Position numbers and translations under genes: made by a program. From the NCBI RefSeq assembly GCF_018614585.1, contig NZ_JAGGOI010000004.1, forward strand, positions 124,001 to 188,000: a stretch of 64,000 nt of DNA, given 5' to 3'. Source of the DNA: Streptomyces sp. ISL-1 (GTDB taxonomy: Bacteria > Actinomycetota > Actinomycetes > Streptomycetales > Streptomycetaceae). Under the pieces are notes generated by a model. That model did not search any database. It was not told the origin of the DNA and saw nothing but the letters and a program-made list of their open reading frames with translations. Positions 17,021-24,519 of the stretch are shown here, piece by piece (position 1 is the first letter of the stretch; each line of letters begins with the position of its first letter).

Positions 17021-17437
17021 GTGAACGCCCCCACTCGTGGCGCATGGCTGCGCGCCGGAATCAGCCGCGACGGCGGACCGCTGCGGGAGAACGAGCGGGT
17101 GGTCTGGCTCCAGATCGACGCCTATTACGCGGACAGCCGGGGCTTCGCCGGCGTCACCACGTACGACGGTGAACGCGTCCGCTTCCACCACGACGTCGGG
17201 GAACCGGGCGAGGATGCGGGCACCCTGGAGCGGTCGGGCGACCGGATGACCGAGACGGGCGTGAACCCCGACGGCAGTACGTTCTTCGAGGTGTGGACAC
17301 CGCTGCCGCACAGTGAAGGAGCGTGCGGCTCCTGGCGGGTGGGGCCGGCGCAGATCGTCCGCGTCGGCAGGCATGTGGTGCACGTGGACGACGCCCGCGG
17401 CAGCTACTTCGAGCTGCCGGCGGACGTCACGGCCTGA
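17021..17437 (+). CDS. Conserved hypothetical protein
   Basis: This is a 138-residue acidic soluble protein that I do not recognise as a named family. Visible features are ENERVVWLQIDAYYADSRGF, GVTTYDGERVRFHHDVGEPG and a C-terminal IVRVGRHVVHVDDARG strand. The pattern suggests an all-beta protein. The start is uncertain: GTG at 17021 fits the conserved-looking N-terminus but its GGGGAG is too close, and ATG at 17000 is the alternative. Its 3' end overlaps the convergent small membrane gene by 11 bp. Confidence 0.7.
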   Translation: MNAPTRGAWLRAGISRDGGPLRENERVVWLQIDAYYADSRGFAGVTTYDGERVRFHHDVGEPGEDAGTLERSGDRMTETGVNPDGSTFFEVWTPLPHSEGACGSWRVGPAQIVRVGRHVVHVDDARGSYFELPADVTA

Positions 17438-17621
17438 GGCTGCCGACTACGTTCGCGGTGGCCGCGATGCCGTCCTGGATGGTCGGCGCCATGCTCGTGC
17501 CCGCGAGGAAGAAGCCGAGCAGGGCGCAGACAATCGCGTGGGAGAGCTTCAGACCGCCGTTGCGCAGAAAGATCACTGCGAGCACCAGCAGAAGCAGCAC
17601 CATTGAGATCGAAATGGCCAT
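17427..17621 (-). CDS. Small two-helix membrane protein
   Basis: This 64-residue protein is MAISISMVLLLLVLAVIFLR followed by NGGLKLSHAIVCALLGFFLA and a short polar tail ending VVGSLRP. Two hydrophobic helices (about 3-19 and 28-42) predict an integral membrane peptide. The ribosome site is strong (GGAGGAGG 8 bases before the ATG at 17621), and the composition contrasts sharply with the Arg-rich frame it is embedded in. Similar small proteins are widespread in Streptomyces; the function is unknown. Confidence 0.82.
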   Translation of the reverse strand: MAISISMVLLLLVLAVIFLRNGGLKLSHAIVCALLGFFLAGTSMAPTIQDGIAATANVVGSLRP

Positions 17622-17752
17622 CGCCAACCTCCTCCGCCGCGCGGAATTGCGGCATTTGGTGGTCAGTGTGGCGTAACGGAGGGCCCGTACGGCCGACTGG
17701 CGTGTCCGCCGAATGGGTGATGTATCGCGGGGCTCGGGGTGGGGGCTTCTCG

Positions 17753-18607
17753 TTACTGGCCGCGTGCGCGGAGGAAGCGCTCGAGGCCGGCCAGGTCGTC
17801 CGTGTTGATGTGGTCGACGCGGGCGGCGAGCAACTCGGTCCACACAGCGTCGCGTTCCGGCCCGGCGACGTCGGGGGTGGCCCAGAAGCGGACGCGCTGG
17901 CCGCGGTCGTGGGCGGTGGCGACGATCGCGTGCAGCTTCTCCCGCTCGGCGGCGGGGAATTGGCCGACGCCGAGCCAGCTGAAGCTCTGCGTCCAGTTGC
18001 TGGAGATCAGCGGGATGAAGGAGGCGGGGGCGGCGCTGCCGAGGTCGTCGAGCCGACCGTCGTAGAAGGCGTAGCGCACGCGCTGGGCCTCCATGGGCAC
18101 GCGGGCGGCTCGGTCGCCGGAGATGACGGGGGTGACGGCGTCGAGGCGGACGTGGCCGTCGGAGCAGCTGCTCAGCATCCGCCGGTAGTTCCTCAGCTGA
18201 CGGTCGAGTTCGAGATAGGCGGCGACGCCGTCCGTCTTGATGTCTATCAGCAGCTGGACGGGTCGGTGGTGACCGCGGTACACCGAACCGTGATTGGCCT
18301 TCACCCGGGCGAGCAGCGGGTCGAGGTAGAGCGAGCGCAGCGTGCGGGCCGGGTCGAGGTCCGCGGGCTCGTGGGCGACGAGCAGGTCCCCGTCGACCAG
18401 GAAGATGTCGGCCTCGACGCTGGTGAAACCGTGCGACAGGGCGTCGTGGAGGGGACGTTGGTGGAGATAGTCGTTGTGGGCGTGGGCCCGGCGGAGGGGG
18501 CGGTGTCCCCCACTCTCTGCCGCGTGGGCGTACGCGGGTGCGGCGACGGTTCCTGCCAGGGCGGTGGCGAGGATGGTGACGGCTCTGCGGCGGGTGGTGA
18601 GCGGCAT
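17753..18607 (-). CDS. Secreted PI-PLC/GDPD-like phosphodiesterase (AIM6-like)
   Basis: This is a 284-residue exported protein. It has a twin-arginine-like signal (TTRRRAVTILATALAGTVAA) ending near AYAHA. The TIM-barrel phosphodiesterase core shows HAHNDYLHQRPLHDAL (catalytic His and Asn-Asp), VEADIFLVDGDLLVAHE (metal-binding Glu/Asp), LLIDIKTDG and, near the end, HINTDDLAGLERFL. These features match the AIM6-like branch of the PLC-like phosphodiesterases. I chose the ATG at 18607 because it begins the signal peptide. It probably hydrolyses phosphodiesters outside the cell; the substrate is unknown. Confidence 0.85.
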   Translation of the reverse strand: MPLTTRRRAVTILATALAGTVAAPAYAHAAESGGHRPLRRAHAHNDYLHQRPLHDALSHGFTSVEADIFLVDGDLLVAHEPADLDPARTLRSLYLDPLLARVKANHGSVYRGHHRPVQLLIDIKTDGVAAYLELDRQLRNYRRMLSSCSDGHVRLDAVTPVISGDRAARVPMEAQRVRYAFYDGRLDDLGSAAPASFIPLISSNWTQSFSWLGVGQFPAAEREKLHAIVATAHDRGQRVRFWATPDVAGPERDAVWTELLAARVDHINTDDLAGLERFLRARGQ

Positions 18608-19162
18608 CGTGTCTCCGGGCGGGACGGGTGACGGGACACCGTGGAGTATGCGTGCCGCAGCCGCCAAGGGGCGGTGTCCGGGGAAGTGTTCGGCCATCTG
18701 TCACCGCGGCGTCAGCGGGGCGCTGCGGAACGGGGCGCCGTTCGGAGTTCCGGGGCGGTGCGCAGACGCGGTGCGCGACATTGCCCGGGGGCTCGCTTGC
18801 CGCGAGAGCGTGCGATGCGGGCGCACACTGGCCCGTTTCGGGCCGACGGCCCGGAGCGTTGGCCGCAGGCAGTCGGAGGCGGGCCTCGGCCTGCTGGAAG
18901 ACGACGCCGATGGCCGCAGGCCGAGACCGGGAGCCCCCTGCCGCGCGCCGCCCGCCGCCCGCCGCCCGTCGCAGAGCTTGGAGTCACCGTCTCGCCTTGA
19001 CCGAGCAGCGGGCGGAGGCTCTCGGGCTCGTACGCGATGCCGACGGCAGCCGAGTCCTCGCGCCCTTGCCGCCTGCCAGGCCGCTGCCCGGGTTCGAGCA
19101 GTGCGGCCGCCGCGCCGGTGGGCAGCGCGGCGGCCGCAGAGGGTGCGACTGGCTCCGGTCCG
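18608..19162. other. Gap without a recognisable gene
   Basis: This stretch lies between the phosphodiesterase gene start and the acyl-CoA dehydrogenase stop. It contains a short GCC-CGCC triplet-like run (about 18945-18970). Open frames on both strands are Arg/Pro-rich and overlap each other. Two short stretches look protein-like (plus-strand LTEQRAEALGLVRDADGSRV near 19000 and minus-strand IGVVFQQAEARLRL near 18890) and may be remnants, but no start, ribosome site or family match supports a gene. Confidence 0.4.
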
Positions 19163-20251
19163 CTACGGGGCCTGGAGGCCGACCAGTTCGGCCAGTGCCT
19201 CCTTGTGACGTCCCGGCGTGCCGAGGGCGACTTCGTCGGCCTTGGCACGCTTGAGGTACAGATGCGCGGGGTGCTCCCAGGTCATGCCGATGCCCGCGTG
19301 CAGCTGAACGCATTCCTCCGCGGCGTGCACGGCGACCCTGGAGCTGTACGCCTGCGCGACGGCCACCGCGAGAGGGGCCTCCGGGCTGCCGGTCGCAAGG
19401 GCGTCGGCGGCGTTCCGCGCCGCGGCGCGGGCCGAGACGACTTCGAGCCACAGCTGCGCCATACGGTGCTTGAGCGCCTGGAAGGACCCGACCGGCCGGT
19501 TGAACTGGTGTCGCTCGCGGGTATGCCGGACCGTCTCCTCCAGACACCACTCGGCGAGCCCCAGCTGCTCGGAGGCGAGCAGCCCGGCCCCGGCCAGCAG
19601 TCCCCGGCGTACGGCCTGCTCGGCGGTTGCCGTGTCCGCGAGGAGAGTTGCCCGCGCGGTGTCGCCGACGGTGACGGCGGCGAGCGGACGGGTCAGGTCG
19701 AGCGGGGTCTGCGCCTCGACGTTCGCGCTCGCCCTGTCCACCGCGTACAGCCCGTCGGACTTCAGCACGAGCAGCACATCGGCCACGGCGGCGTCCGCAA
19801 CCCCGGTCACCCTGGGTGCGTCGACGGGAAGCGGCCCGTACGGAGAGGCCGACAGCGGTACGGCGAGCACAGCGGTCCTGCGGCCGGCCGCGAGAGCGGC
19901 CAGCAGTTCGGCGACCTCCACGGTCTCGGTGTCGAGGGCGAGCAGCGTCTCGGTCGCGATCACCGAGCTGGTGAGGTACGGCGCGGGCGTCACTCCACGG
20001 CCCAACTCCTCCAGCACCACCGCGGCTTCCCGGTGCGAGGCACCGTGCCCACCGAGCTTCTCCGGTACGAGCAGACCCGCCGCGCCGATGTCACCGGCGA
20101 GCGCCTTCCACAGCTCGGGGTCGTACGGCGCGCCCGCCTCGGCGCGCACCAGCACCGCCGCGGTGTCGCCGCGGTCGGAAAGCAGGGAGCGCACGGCGGC
20201 GCGCAGGTCGTCCTCGGCCTCGGAGTACAGCAGATCGGGCTGCGCGTTCAT
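19163..20251 (-). CDS. Acyl-CoA dehydrogenase, small-subunit type (FadE)
   Basis: This is a 362-residue acyl-CoA dehydrogenase. Recognisable are the N-terminal helical domain (DLLYSEAEDDLRAAVRSLL), GLLVPEKLGGHGASHREAAV, the C-terminal RHQFNRPVGSFQALKHRMAQ and the end motif GIGMTWEHPAHLYLKRAKAD. Its start overlaps the partner dehydrogenase stop as ATGA. Paired actinobacterial dehydrogenases of this kind often form heteromers that oxidise steroid side chains or branched acyl-CoAs, so this one is probably one subunit of such a complex. The substrate is inference only. Confidence 0.9.
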   Translation of the reverse strand: MNAQPDLLYSEAEDDLRAAVRSLLSDRGDTAAVLVRAEAGAPYDPELWKALAGDIGAAGLLVPEKLGGHGASHREAAVVLEELGRGVTPAPYLTSSVIATETLLALDTETVEVAELLAALAAGRRTAVLAVPLSASPYGPLPVDAPRVTGVADAAVADVLLVLKSDGLYAVDRASANVEAQTPLDLTRPLAAVTVGDTARATLLADTATAEQAVRRGLLAGAGLLASEQLGLAEWCLEETVRHTRERHQFNRPVGSFQALKHRMAQLWLEVVSARAAARNAADALATGSPEAPLAVAVAQAYSSRVAVHAAEECVQLHAGIGMTWEHPAHLYLKRAKADEVALGTPGRHKEALAELVGLQAP

Positions 20252-21465
20252 CGGGTCAGGTCCTTCCACGCGACGTCCTTGTCGTTGCGCGGCTCGGAGG
20301 GCAGCCCGAGTACGCGTTCCGCGACGATGTTCAGCAGCACCTCGCTGGTGCCGCCCTCGATGGAGTTGCCCTTGGAACGCAGATAGCGGTAGCCGGCATC
20401 GCGCCCGGTGAAGTCGACGAGTTCGGGGCGGCTCATGGTCCAGTCGCCGTACAACAGGCCCTCTTCGCCGAGGAGTTCCACCTCCAGACCGCTGATCTCC
20501 TGGTTGAGGCGGGCGAAGGCGAGTTTCATTCCGCTGCCCTCGGGGCCCGGCTGTCCGGCGGCGAGCTGCTGGCGCAGCCGTTCCCCGGCGAGCCGGGCGA
20601 CCTCGGCCTCCACCCACAGGGTCAGAAGCCGCTGGTGCGTATCGTGAGTGCGCAGCTCGGGGCGTTCGCGCCAGGTCCGCGCGATCGGGCCGATCATGCC
20701 GCCCTCGCGCGGGATACGGCTGCCGCCGATCGAGACGCGCTCGTTCATCAGGGTCGTCTGGGCGACCTTCCAGCCCTCGCCGACCTCGCCGAGTCGGTGT
20801 GCGTCGGGAATCCGCACATCCGTCAGGAAGACCTCGTTGAACTCCGCCTCACCGGTGATCTGGCGCAGTGGCCGCACCTCGACGCCGGGGTCTGTCATGT
20901 CGCAGATGAAGTAGGTGATGCCGCGGTGCTTGGGCAGATCGGGGTCGGTGCGCGCGATGAGGATCGCCCAGCGGGCCACGTGGGCGCTGGACGTCCACAC
21001 CTTCTGCCCGTTTATCACCCAGTCTCCCCCACTCCCGGCTTCGCTCGAGTGGGAGGTGCCCTCATCGTCCCGTACCGCGCGGGTGGCGAGCGCGGCCAGG
21101 TCCGACCCCGCGCCGGGCTCGCTGAACAGCTGGCACCACACCTCCTCGCCCACCCACAGCGGCCGCAGGAAGCGCTGCTTCAGCTCCTGGGAGCCGTACT
21201 TGAGGATGGTCGGCGCGGCCATGCCGAGGCCGATGCCGATACGGCGCGGATCGTTTTCGGGCGCGCCGGCCGCCGTCAACTCGGCGTCCACGACGGCCTG
21301 CAGGGAGCGCGGGGCGTCGAGTCCGCCGAGCCCCTTCGGGTAGTGCACCCAGGCCAGGCCCGCGTCGAAGCGTGCCTTCAGGAACTCCGTGCGGTCGGTG
21401 CCGGCCGGCGGGTGCGCGGCGAGCAACTCCTTTGTACGGGTGAGCAGTTCAGCGGCGTCCGTCAT
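20248..21465 (-). CDS. Acyl-CoA dehydrogenase, large-subunit type (FadE)
   Basis: This 405-residue partner dehydrogenase shows CQLFSEPGAGSDLAALATRA, WVINGQKVWTSSAHVA and, near the C-terminus, GNSIEGGTSEVLLNIVAERV. Between the FAD-binding strand and WVINGQ lies an atypical hydrophilic insert (EGTSHSSEAGSGG). It is encoded by a palindromic repeat (21028-21053) that has entered the gene in frame; relatives usually have only two or three residues here. The start overlaps the quinone oxidoreductase stop (ATGA). It forms an operon with that gene and the smaller dehydrogenase. Confidence 0.9.
   Translation of the reverse strand: MTDAAELLTRTKELLAAHPPAGTDRTEFLKARFDAGLAWVHYPKGLGGLDAPRSLQAVVDAELTAAGAPENDPRRIGIGLGMAAPTILKYGSQELKQRFLRPLWVGEEVWCQLFSEPGAGSDLAALATRAVRDDEGTSHSSEAGSGGDWVINGQKVWTSSAHVARWAILIARTDPDLPKHRGITYFICDMTDPGVEVRPLRQITGEAEFNEVFLTDVRIPDAHRLGEVGEGWKVAQTTLMNERVSIGGSRIPREGGMIGPIARTWRERPELRTHDTHQRLLTLWVEAEVARLAGERLRQQLAAGQPGPEGSGMKLAFARLNQEISGLEVELLGEEGLLYGDWTMSRPELVDFTGRDAGYRYLRSKGNSIEGGTSEVLLNIVAERVLGLPSEPRNDKDVAWKDLTR
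21028..21053. repeat. Streptomycete palindromic repeat inserted inside a coding region
   Basis: The inverted arms CCCACTC and GAGTGGG flank a CGGCTTCGCT-containing loop and are bordered by TCTCCC and GGAGGTGCCC. This motif (a CCCAC...CGGCTTCGCTC...GTGGGAGGTGCC unit) is a short interspersed repeat I recognise from many Streptomyces chromosomes, usually between genes. Here it lies within the acyl-CoA dehydrogenase frame and adds about 13 codons without disrupting it. Confidence 0.65.
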
Positions 21466-22430
21466 CGGCTCTCGCCTTCCGGGATGACGACCAGGCGGCC
21501 GGTGGTGGTGCCGTCGGCGACCCGCTGGACGGCGTCGGCGGCGTCCTTCATGGCCACGCGCCCGCTGATCAGCGGTTTGACCACGCCTTCGGCGGCGAGC
21601 TTGGTCAGCTCCTCGTGGCAGCCGCGGACGGCGGCCGGGTCCATCTGGTTGTACAGGCCCCAGTGGAGGCCGACGATCGAGTAGTTCTTCACCAGGGCGT
21701 GGTTGAGGCCCGGGGTGGGGATCGCGCCGCTCGCGAAGCCGACGATCACGATCCGGCCCTCGAAGGCGATGCACTTCACGGACTTGGCGTACGCGTCGCC
21801 GCCGACCGGGTCGTAGACGACGTCTGCGCCGCGGCCGCCGGTGGCATCCTTGACCGCGGCGACGATGTCGTCCTCGCGGCGGTCGACGACGACGTCACAG
21901 CCCAGCTCCCGTGCGGCGCGTGCCTTGTCGGCTCCGCCGACGACACCGATGACCCGCGCGCCGGCCGCCTTGCCGAGCTGGACGGCCGCGCTGCCGACGC
22001 CGCCCGCCGCCGCGTGCACCAGCAGGGTCTCGCCCGCCTGGAGGTGGGCGCGGCGGTGCAGACCGAACCAGCCCGTCTGGTAGCCGATGTGCAGGGCGGC
22101 CGCCTCGGCGTCGTCGAGGGCATCGGGTGCGGGCAGCACGGCCGCGGCGTCGGCGACGACATAGTCGGCGAGTCCGCCGTTCGGCAGCGCGGGGTTGGCG
22201 ATCACGCGGCGGCCGTCCTCGGTCTCGCCGCAGATCTCCACGCCCGGCGTGAAGGGAAGCGGCGGCCGGATCTGGTACTGGCCGCGGCAGAGCAGCGCAT
22301 CGGGGAAGTTGATGTTCGCGGCGCGGACCCTCAGCAGCAACTGCCCCTCGCCCGGCGTGGGCCGGTCCACCTCTTCGAGCCGCATCACCTCGCGCGGCTC
22401 GCCGTTCCGGTGCACTCGCCATGCCTGCAT
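21462..22430 (-). CDS. NADPH:quinone oxidoreductase (MDR family, zinc-free)
   Basis: This 322-residue medium-chain reductase starts MQAWRVHRNGEPREVMRLEE. It has the catalytic-domain segment ANINFPDALLCRGQYQIRPP, the nucleotide-binding motif HAAAGGVGSAAVQLGKAAGA and a C-terminal GRLVVIPEG. No structural or catalytic zinc cysteines are present. It reduces quinones or enoyl-type substrates using NADPH. It is first in an operon with two acyl-CoA dehydrogenases, so it may act on the enoyl products or recycle electrons. A 12-bp palindrome lies 47 bp upstream of its start. Confidence 0.9.
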   Translation of the reverse strand: MQAWRVHRNGEPREVMRLEEVDRPTPGEGQLLLRVRAANINFPDALLCRGQYQIRPPLPFTPGVEICGETEDGRRVIANPALPNGGLADYVVADAAAVLPAPDALDDAEAAALHIGYQTGWFGLHRRAHLQAGETLLVHAAAGGVGSAAVQLGKAAGARVIGVVGGADKARAARELGCDVVVDRREDDIVAAVKDATGGRGADVVYDPVGGDAYAKSVKCIAFEGRIVIVGFASGAIPTPGLNHALVKNYSIVGLHWGLYNQMDPAAVRGCHEELTKLAAEGVVKPLISGRVAMKDAADAVQRVADGTTTGRLVVIPEGESR

Positions 22431-22476
22431 TTCGGGCCCTCCACAAACCGTAGGCAGTACCACTCCGCCACATACT

Positions 22477-22488
22477 AAGCGGTCGCTT
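22477..22488. promoter_or_regulatory. Palindromic operator candidate AAGCG-N2-CGCTT
   Basis: AAGCGGTCGCTT, with flanking CTA on the left, lies in the 60-bp gap between the XRE-cupin gene stop and the quinone oxidoreductase start. It is the only dyad there. The arms resemble operators of TetR/FadR-type fatty-acid regulators (AAGCG...CGCTT), so it probably controls the acyl-CoA dehydrogenase operon. Confidence 0.5.
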
Positions 22489-22490
22489 GC

Positions 22491-23093
22491 CTACTCGGGA
22501 AGACCCCGTCCGCCGCGCTTCGGCCTGGCCCGCACATGCATGCGCTCCCCCTGCGGACCGAACAGGCTCAAAAACTCCACCGGCCCCCCGCCCGCCGGGC
22601 CGAACCAGTGCGGCACACGAGTGTCGAATTCCGCCGCCTCACCGGCGCCGAGCACCACATCGTGGTCGCCGAGCAGCAACCGCAGCCGGCCGGACAGGAC
22701 GTACAGCCACTCGTACCCCTCGTGCGTGCGCGGCTCCGGTTCGCCGCCGCCGGGCTGCTGCACCACCTTGTACGCCTGGAGGCCGCCCGGCTGTCGGGTG
22801 AGCGGCAGCATCGTCCTGCCGTGCCGGACGATCGGCTTCGACCGCACCCGCGGATCACCGGCCGGCGGCGCCCCGACCAGCTCGTCGAGCGGCACCTGGT
22901 GGGCCCGGGCAATGGGCAACAGCAGCTCCAGGCTCGGCTTGCGCCGCCCCGACTCCAGCCGGGACAGGGTGCTCACGGAGATCCCGGTCACCTCCGAGAG
23001 CGCGCCGAGCGTGGCCCCGCGTTCCCGTCTGATCCTGCGGAGCCGCGGCCCCACCTCGTCCAGTACAGAGTCCAGCCGTGCGTCTTCGTCCAT
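22491..23093 (-). CDS. XRE-cupin transcriptional regulator
   Basis: This 200-residue regulator has an N-terminal helix-turn-helix (about 18-70: LRRIRRERGATLGALSEVTG, STLSRLESGRRKPSLELL) and a C-terminal cupin (about 115-190: EPRTHEGYEWLYVLSGRLRL, EFDTRVPHWF). Such proteins sense small metabolites through the cupin. The ATG at 23093 (MDEDARLDSVLDEVG) is preferred; a start 36 bases upstream is also open. It lies directly upstream of the quinone oxidoreductase/acyl-CoA dehydrogenase operon on the same strand, so control of that operon is a reasonable inference. Confidence 0.9.
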   Translation of the reverse strand: MDEDARLDSVLDEVGPRLRRIRRERGATLGALSEVTGISVSTLSRLESGRRKPSLELLLPIARAHQVPLDELVGAPPAGDPRVRSKPIVRHGRTMLPLTRQPGGLQAYKVVQQPGGGEPEPRTHEGYEWLYVLSGRLRLLLGDHDVVLGAGEAAEFDTRVPHWFGPAGGGPVEFLSLFGPQGERMHVRARPKRGGRGLPE

Positions 23094-23147
23094 GGATCCA
23101 TTTGCGGAAACAGCAACATGGTTTGTCAATCCCGCCGGTCCGCAGCG

Positions 23148-24446
23148 TCAGGCGTCATCGCGGGCGAGTGCGAGCAGCCGGTCGAGCACGCGCGGTCCGC
23201 TCGCCCGCACTCCGTCGTGCTCGTACTCGTCGGTCACCCAGGTGCGCAGACCGCGGATGGTGCGGGCGGTGCGCAGCGAGTGCTCCGTGTCGACGTACAT
23301 GTCGTCGTGGTAGACGGCCGCGGCGACCGGAACCGCATTGGCGGCGAGCCGGGCGGCGTCGTACACCGGGGGCCAGTCGGTGCGGGCGGCCAGCAGCTCG
23401 GCGGTCTCGCGCAGCGGGCGCAGAGCGGGGTCCACCTCGAAGTGCCAGGGATGGATGCTCTCCCCGGTGAACAGCAGCGGCCCGTCGCCGGCCAGCGTCT
23501 TCGCCGCGTCGAAATGCGGGAACTCGCCGCGCACCCGCTCGGCGGCCCAAGCGGTCGGCTGTGCTCCCTGGGCGTAGATCGCCTCGTGCAGCACCGCGTA
23601 CAGCGGATGCGCCGCGTACGAGAGGACGGCGAGCACGCCCTGCTGGAAGGCGTCGGAGAGTTCGTGGCCCTGCCCCGTGCGGACGAAGGCGTCTTCGAGC
23701 AGATAGTGCAGCTGGTGGCTGCCGTCTGTGCCGCCGAGCAGGATCCCGAGTGACTGGAAGGCCTCTGGGGTGAGGAGGTAGCCGCCGGGCAGCACGGGCC
23801 GGTGCTCCGCGAGGTGTTCGGCGATGCGGCGGGCCCGTCGCACGTCCTGCGGGTAACGGTCGTAGTGCGCCTCAACCTTGCGCTGGATGCGGGGGTACGC
23901 GGCCCGGTAGACGTCATCGGCGGTAGCGTCCAGGGCGGGCAGACCGCCGCTGACGATCACCGTGCGCAGCCCTTCGGGGGCGGTGGAGAGATAGTTCGTG
24001 GCACAGAATCCGCCGAAACTCTGGCCGAGTACGGTCCAGGGCGCGCCGCCGGTGAGCTGCGGTCTGATGGTCTCGCAGTCACGCACGATGCTGTCGGCCC
24101 GGAAATGGGCAAGGTAGTCGGCCTGGGCCTCCGGTCCGCCGCGCAGCGGCAGGGTCTGCCGGTTCTGGGGCGTGGAGCGGCCGGTGCCGCGCTGGTCGAG
24201 GAGCAGTACGCGGTACTCCTGCACCGCCCGCCCCAGCCATGCCTGCTTGCCGATGAAGCGGCGGGCGCCGAAGCCGGGTCCGCCCTCCAGATACACCAGC
24301 CAGGGCAGATCCGCGCCGGCCCGCCCGCTCGCGACGACCTCGCGGCCGTACAGCTCGAGCTGCTCCCCCGCCGGGTCGGCGTGGTCGAGCGGGACGGTGA
24401 AGTGCCGGTCGGTGAGAAGAATTCCCGGCTGGCGATAGCTGATCAC
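23148..24446 (-). CDS. S33 family prolyl aminopeptidase-like alpha/beta hydrolase
   Basis: This is a 432-residue alpha/beta hydrolase. The oxyanion-hole segment VYLEGGPGFGARRF, the strand VLLLDQRGTGRSTPQNRQ and the nucleophile elbow LGQSFGGFCATNYL (Ser) define an S33 proline iminopeptidase. LLFTGESIHPWHFEVDP and YHDDMYVDTEHS probably supply the acid and His regions. The GTG at 24446 with GGAG upstream starts the conserved part (VISYRQPGILLTDRHFTVPL). No signal peptide is visible, so it acts in the cytosol, removing N-terminal proline or similar residues. Confidence 0.88.
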   Translation of the reverse strand: MISYRQPGILLTDRHFTVPLDHADPAGEQLELYGREVVASGRAGADLPWLVYLEGGPGFGARRFIGKQAWLGRAVQEYRVLLLDQRGTGRSTPQNRQTLPLRGGPEAQADYLAHFRADSIVRDCETIRPQLTGGAPWTVLGQSFGGFCATNYLSTAPEGLRTVIVSGGLPALDATADDVYRAAYPRIQRKVEAHYDRYPQDVRRARRIAEHLAEHRPVLPGGYLLTPEAFQSLGILLGGTDGSHQLHYLLEDAFVRTGQGHELSDAFQQGVLAVLSYAAHPLYAVLHEAIYAQGAQPTAWAAERVRGEFPHFDAAKTLAGDGPLLFTGESIHPWHFEVDPALRPLRETAELLAARTDWPPVYDAARLAANAVPVAAAVYHDDMYVDTEHSLRTARTIRGLRTWVTDEYEHDGVRASGPRVLDRLLALARDDA

Positions 24447-24467
24447 TGCTGCTCCGTCCTGTGCGCC

Positions 24468-24501
24468 CCCGCCCGCCCATGGGATCACACGGGCGGGCGG
24501 G
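24468..24501. terminator. Stem-loop terminator after the cellulase gene
   Basis: An 11-bp perfect stem, CCCGCCCGCCC paired with GGGCGGGCGGG around a 12-base loop, lies between the cellulase stop and the S33 hydrolase start. Confidence 0.7.
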
Positions 24502-24519
24502 AGACGTACGGAGCCGGGC

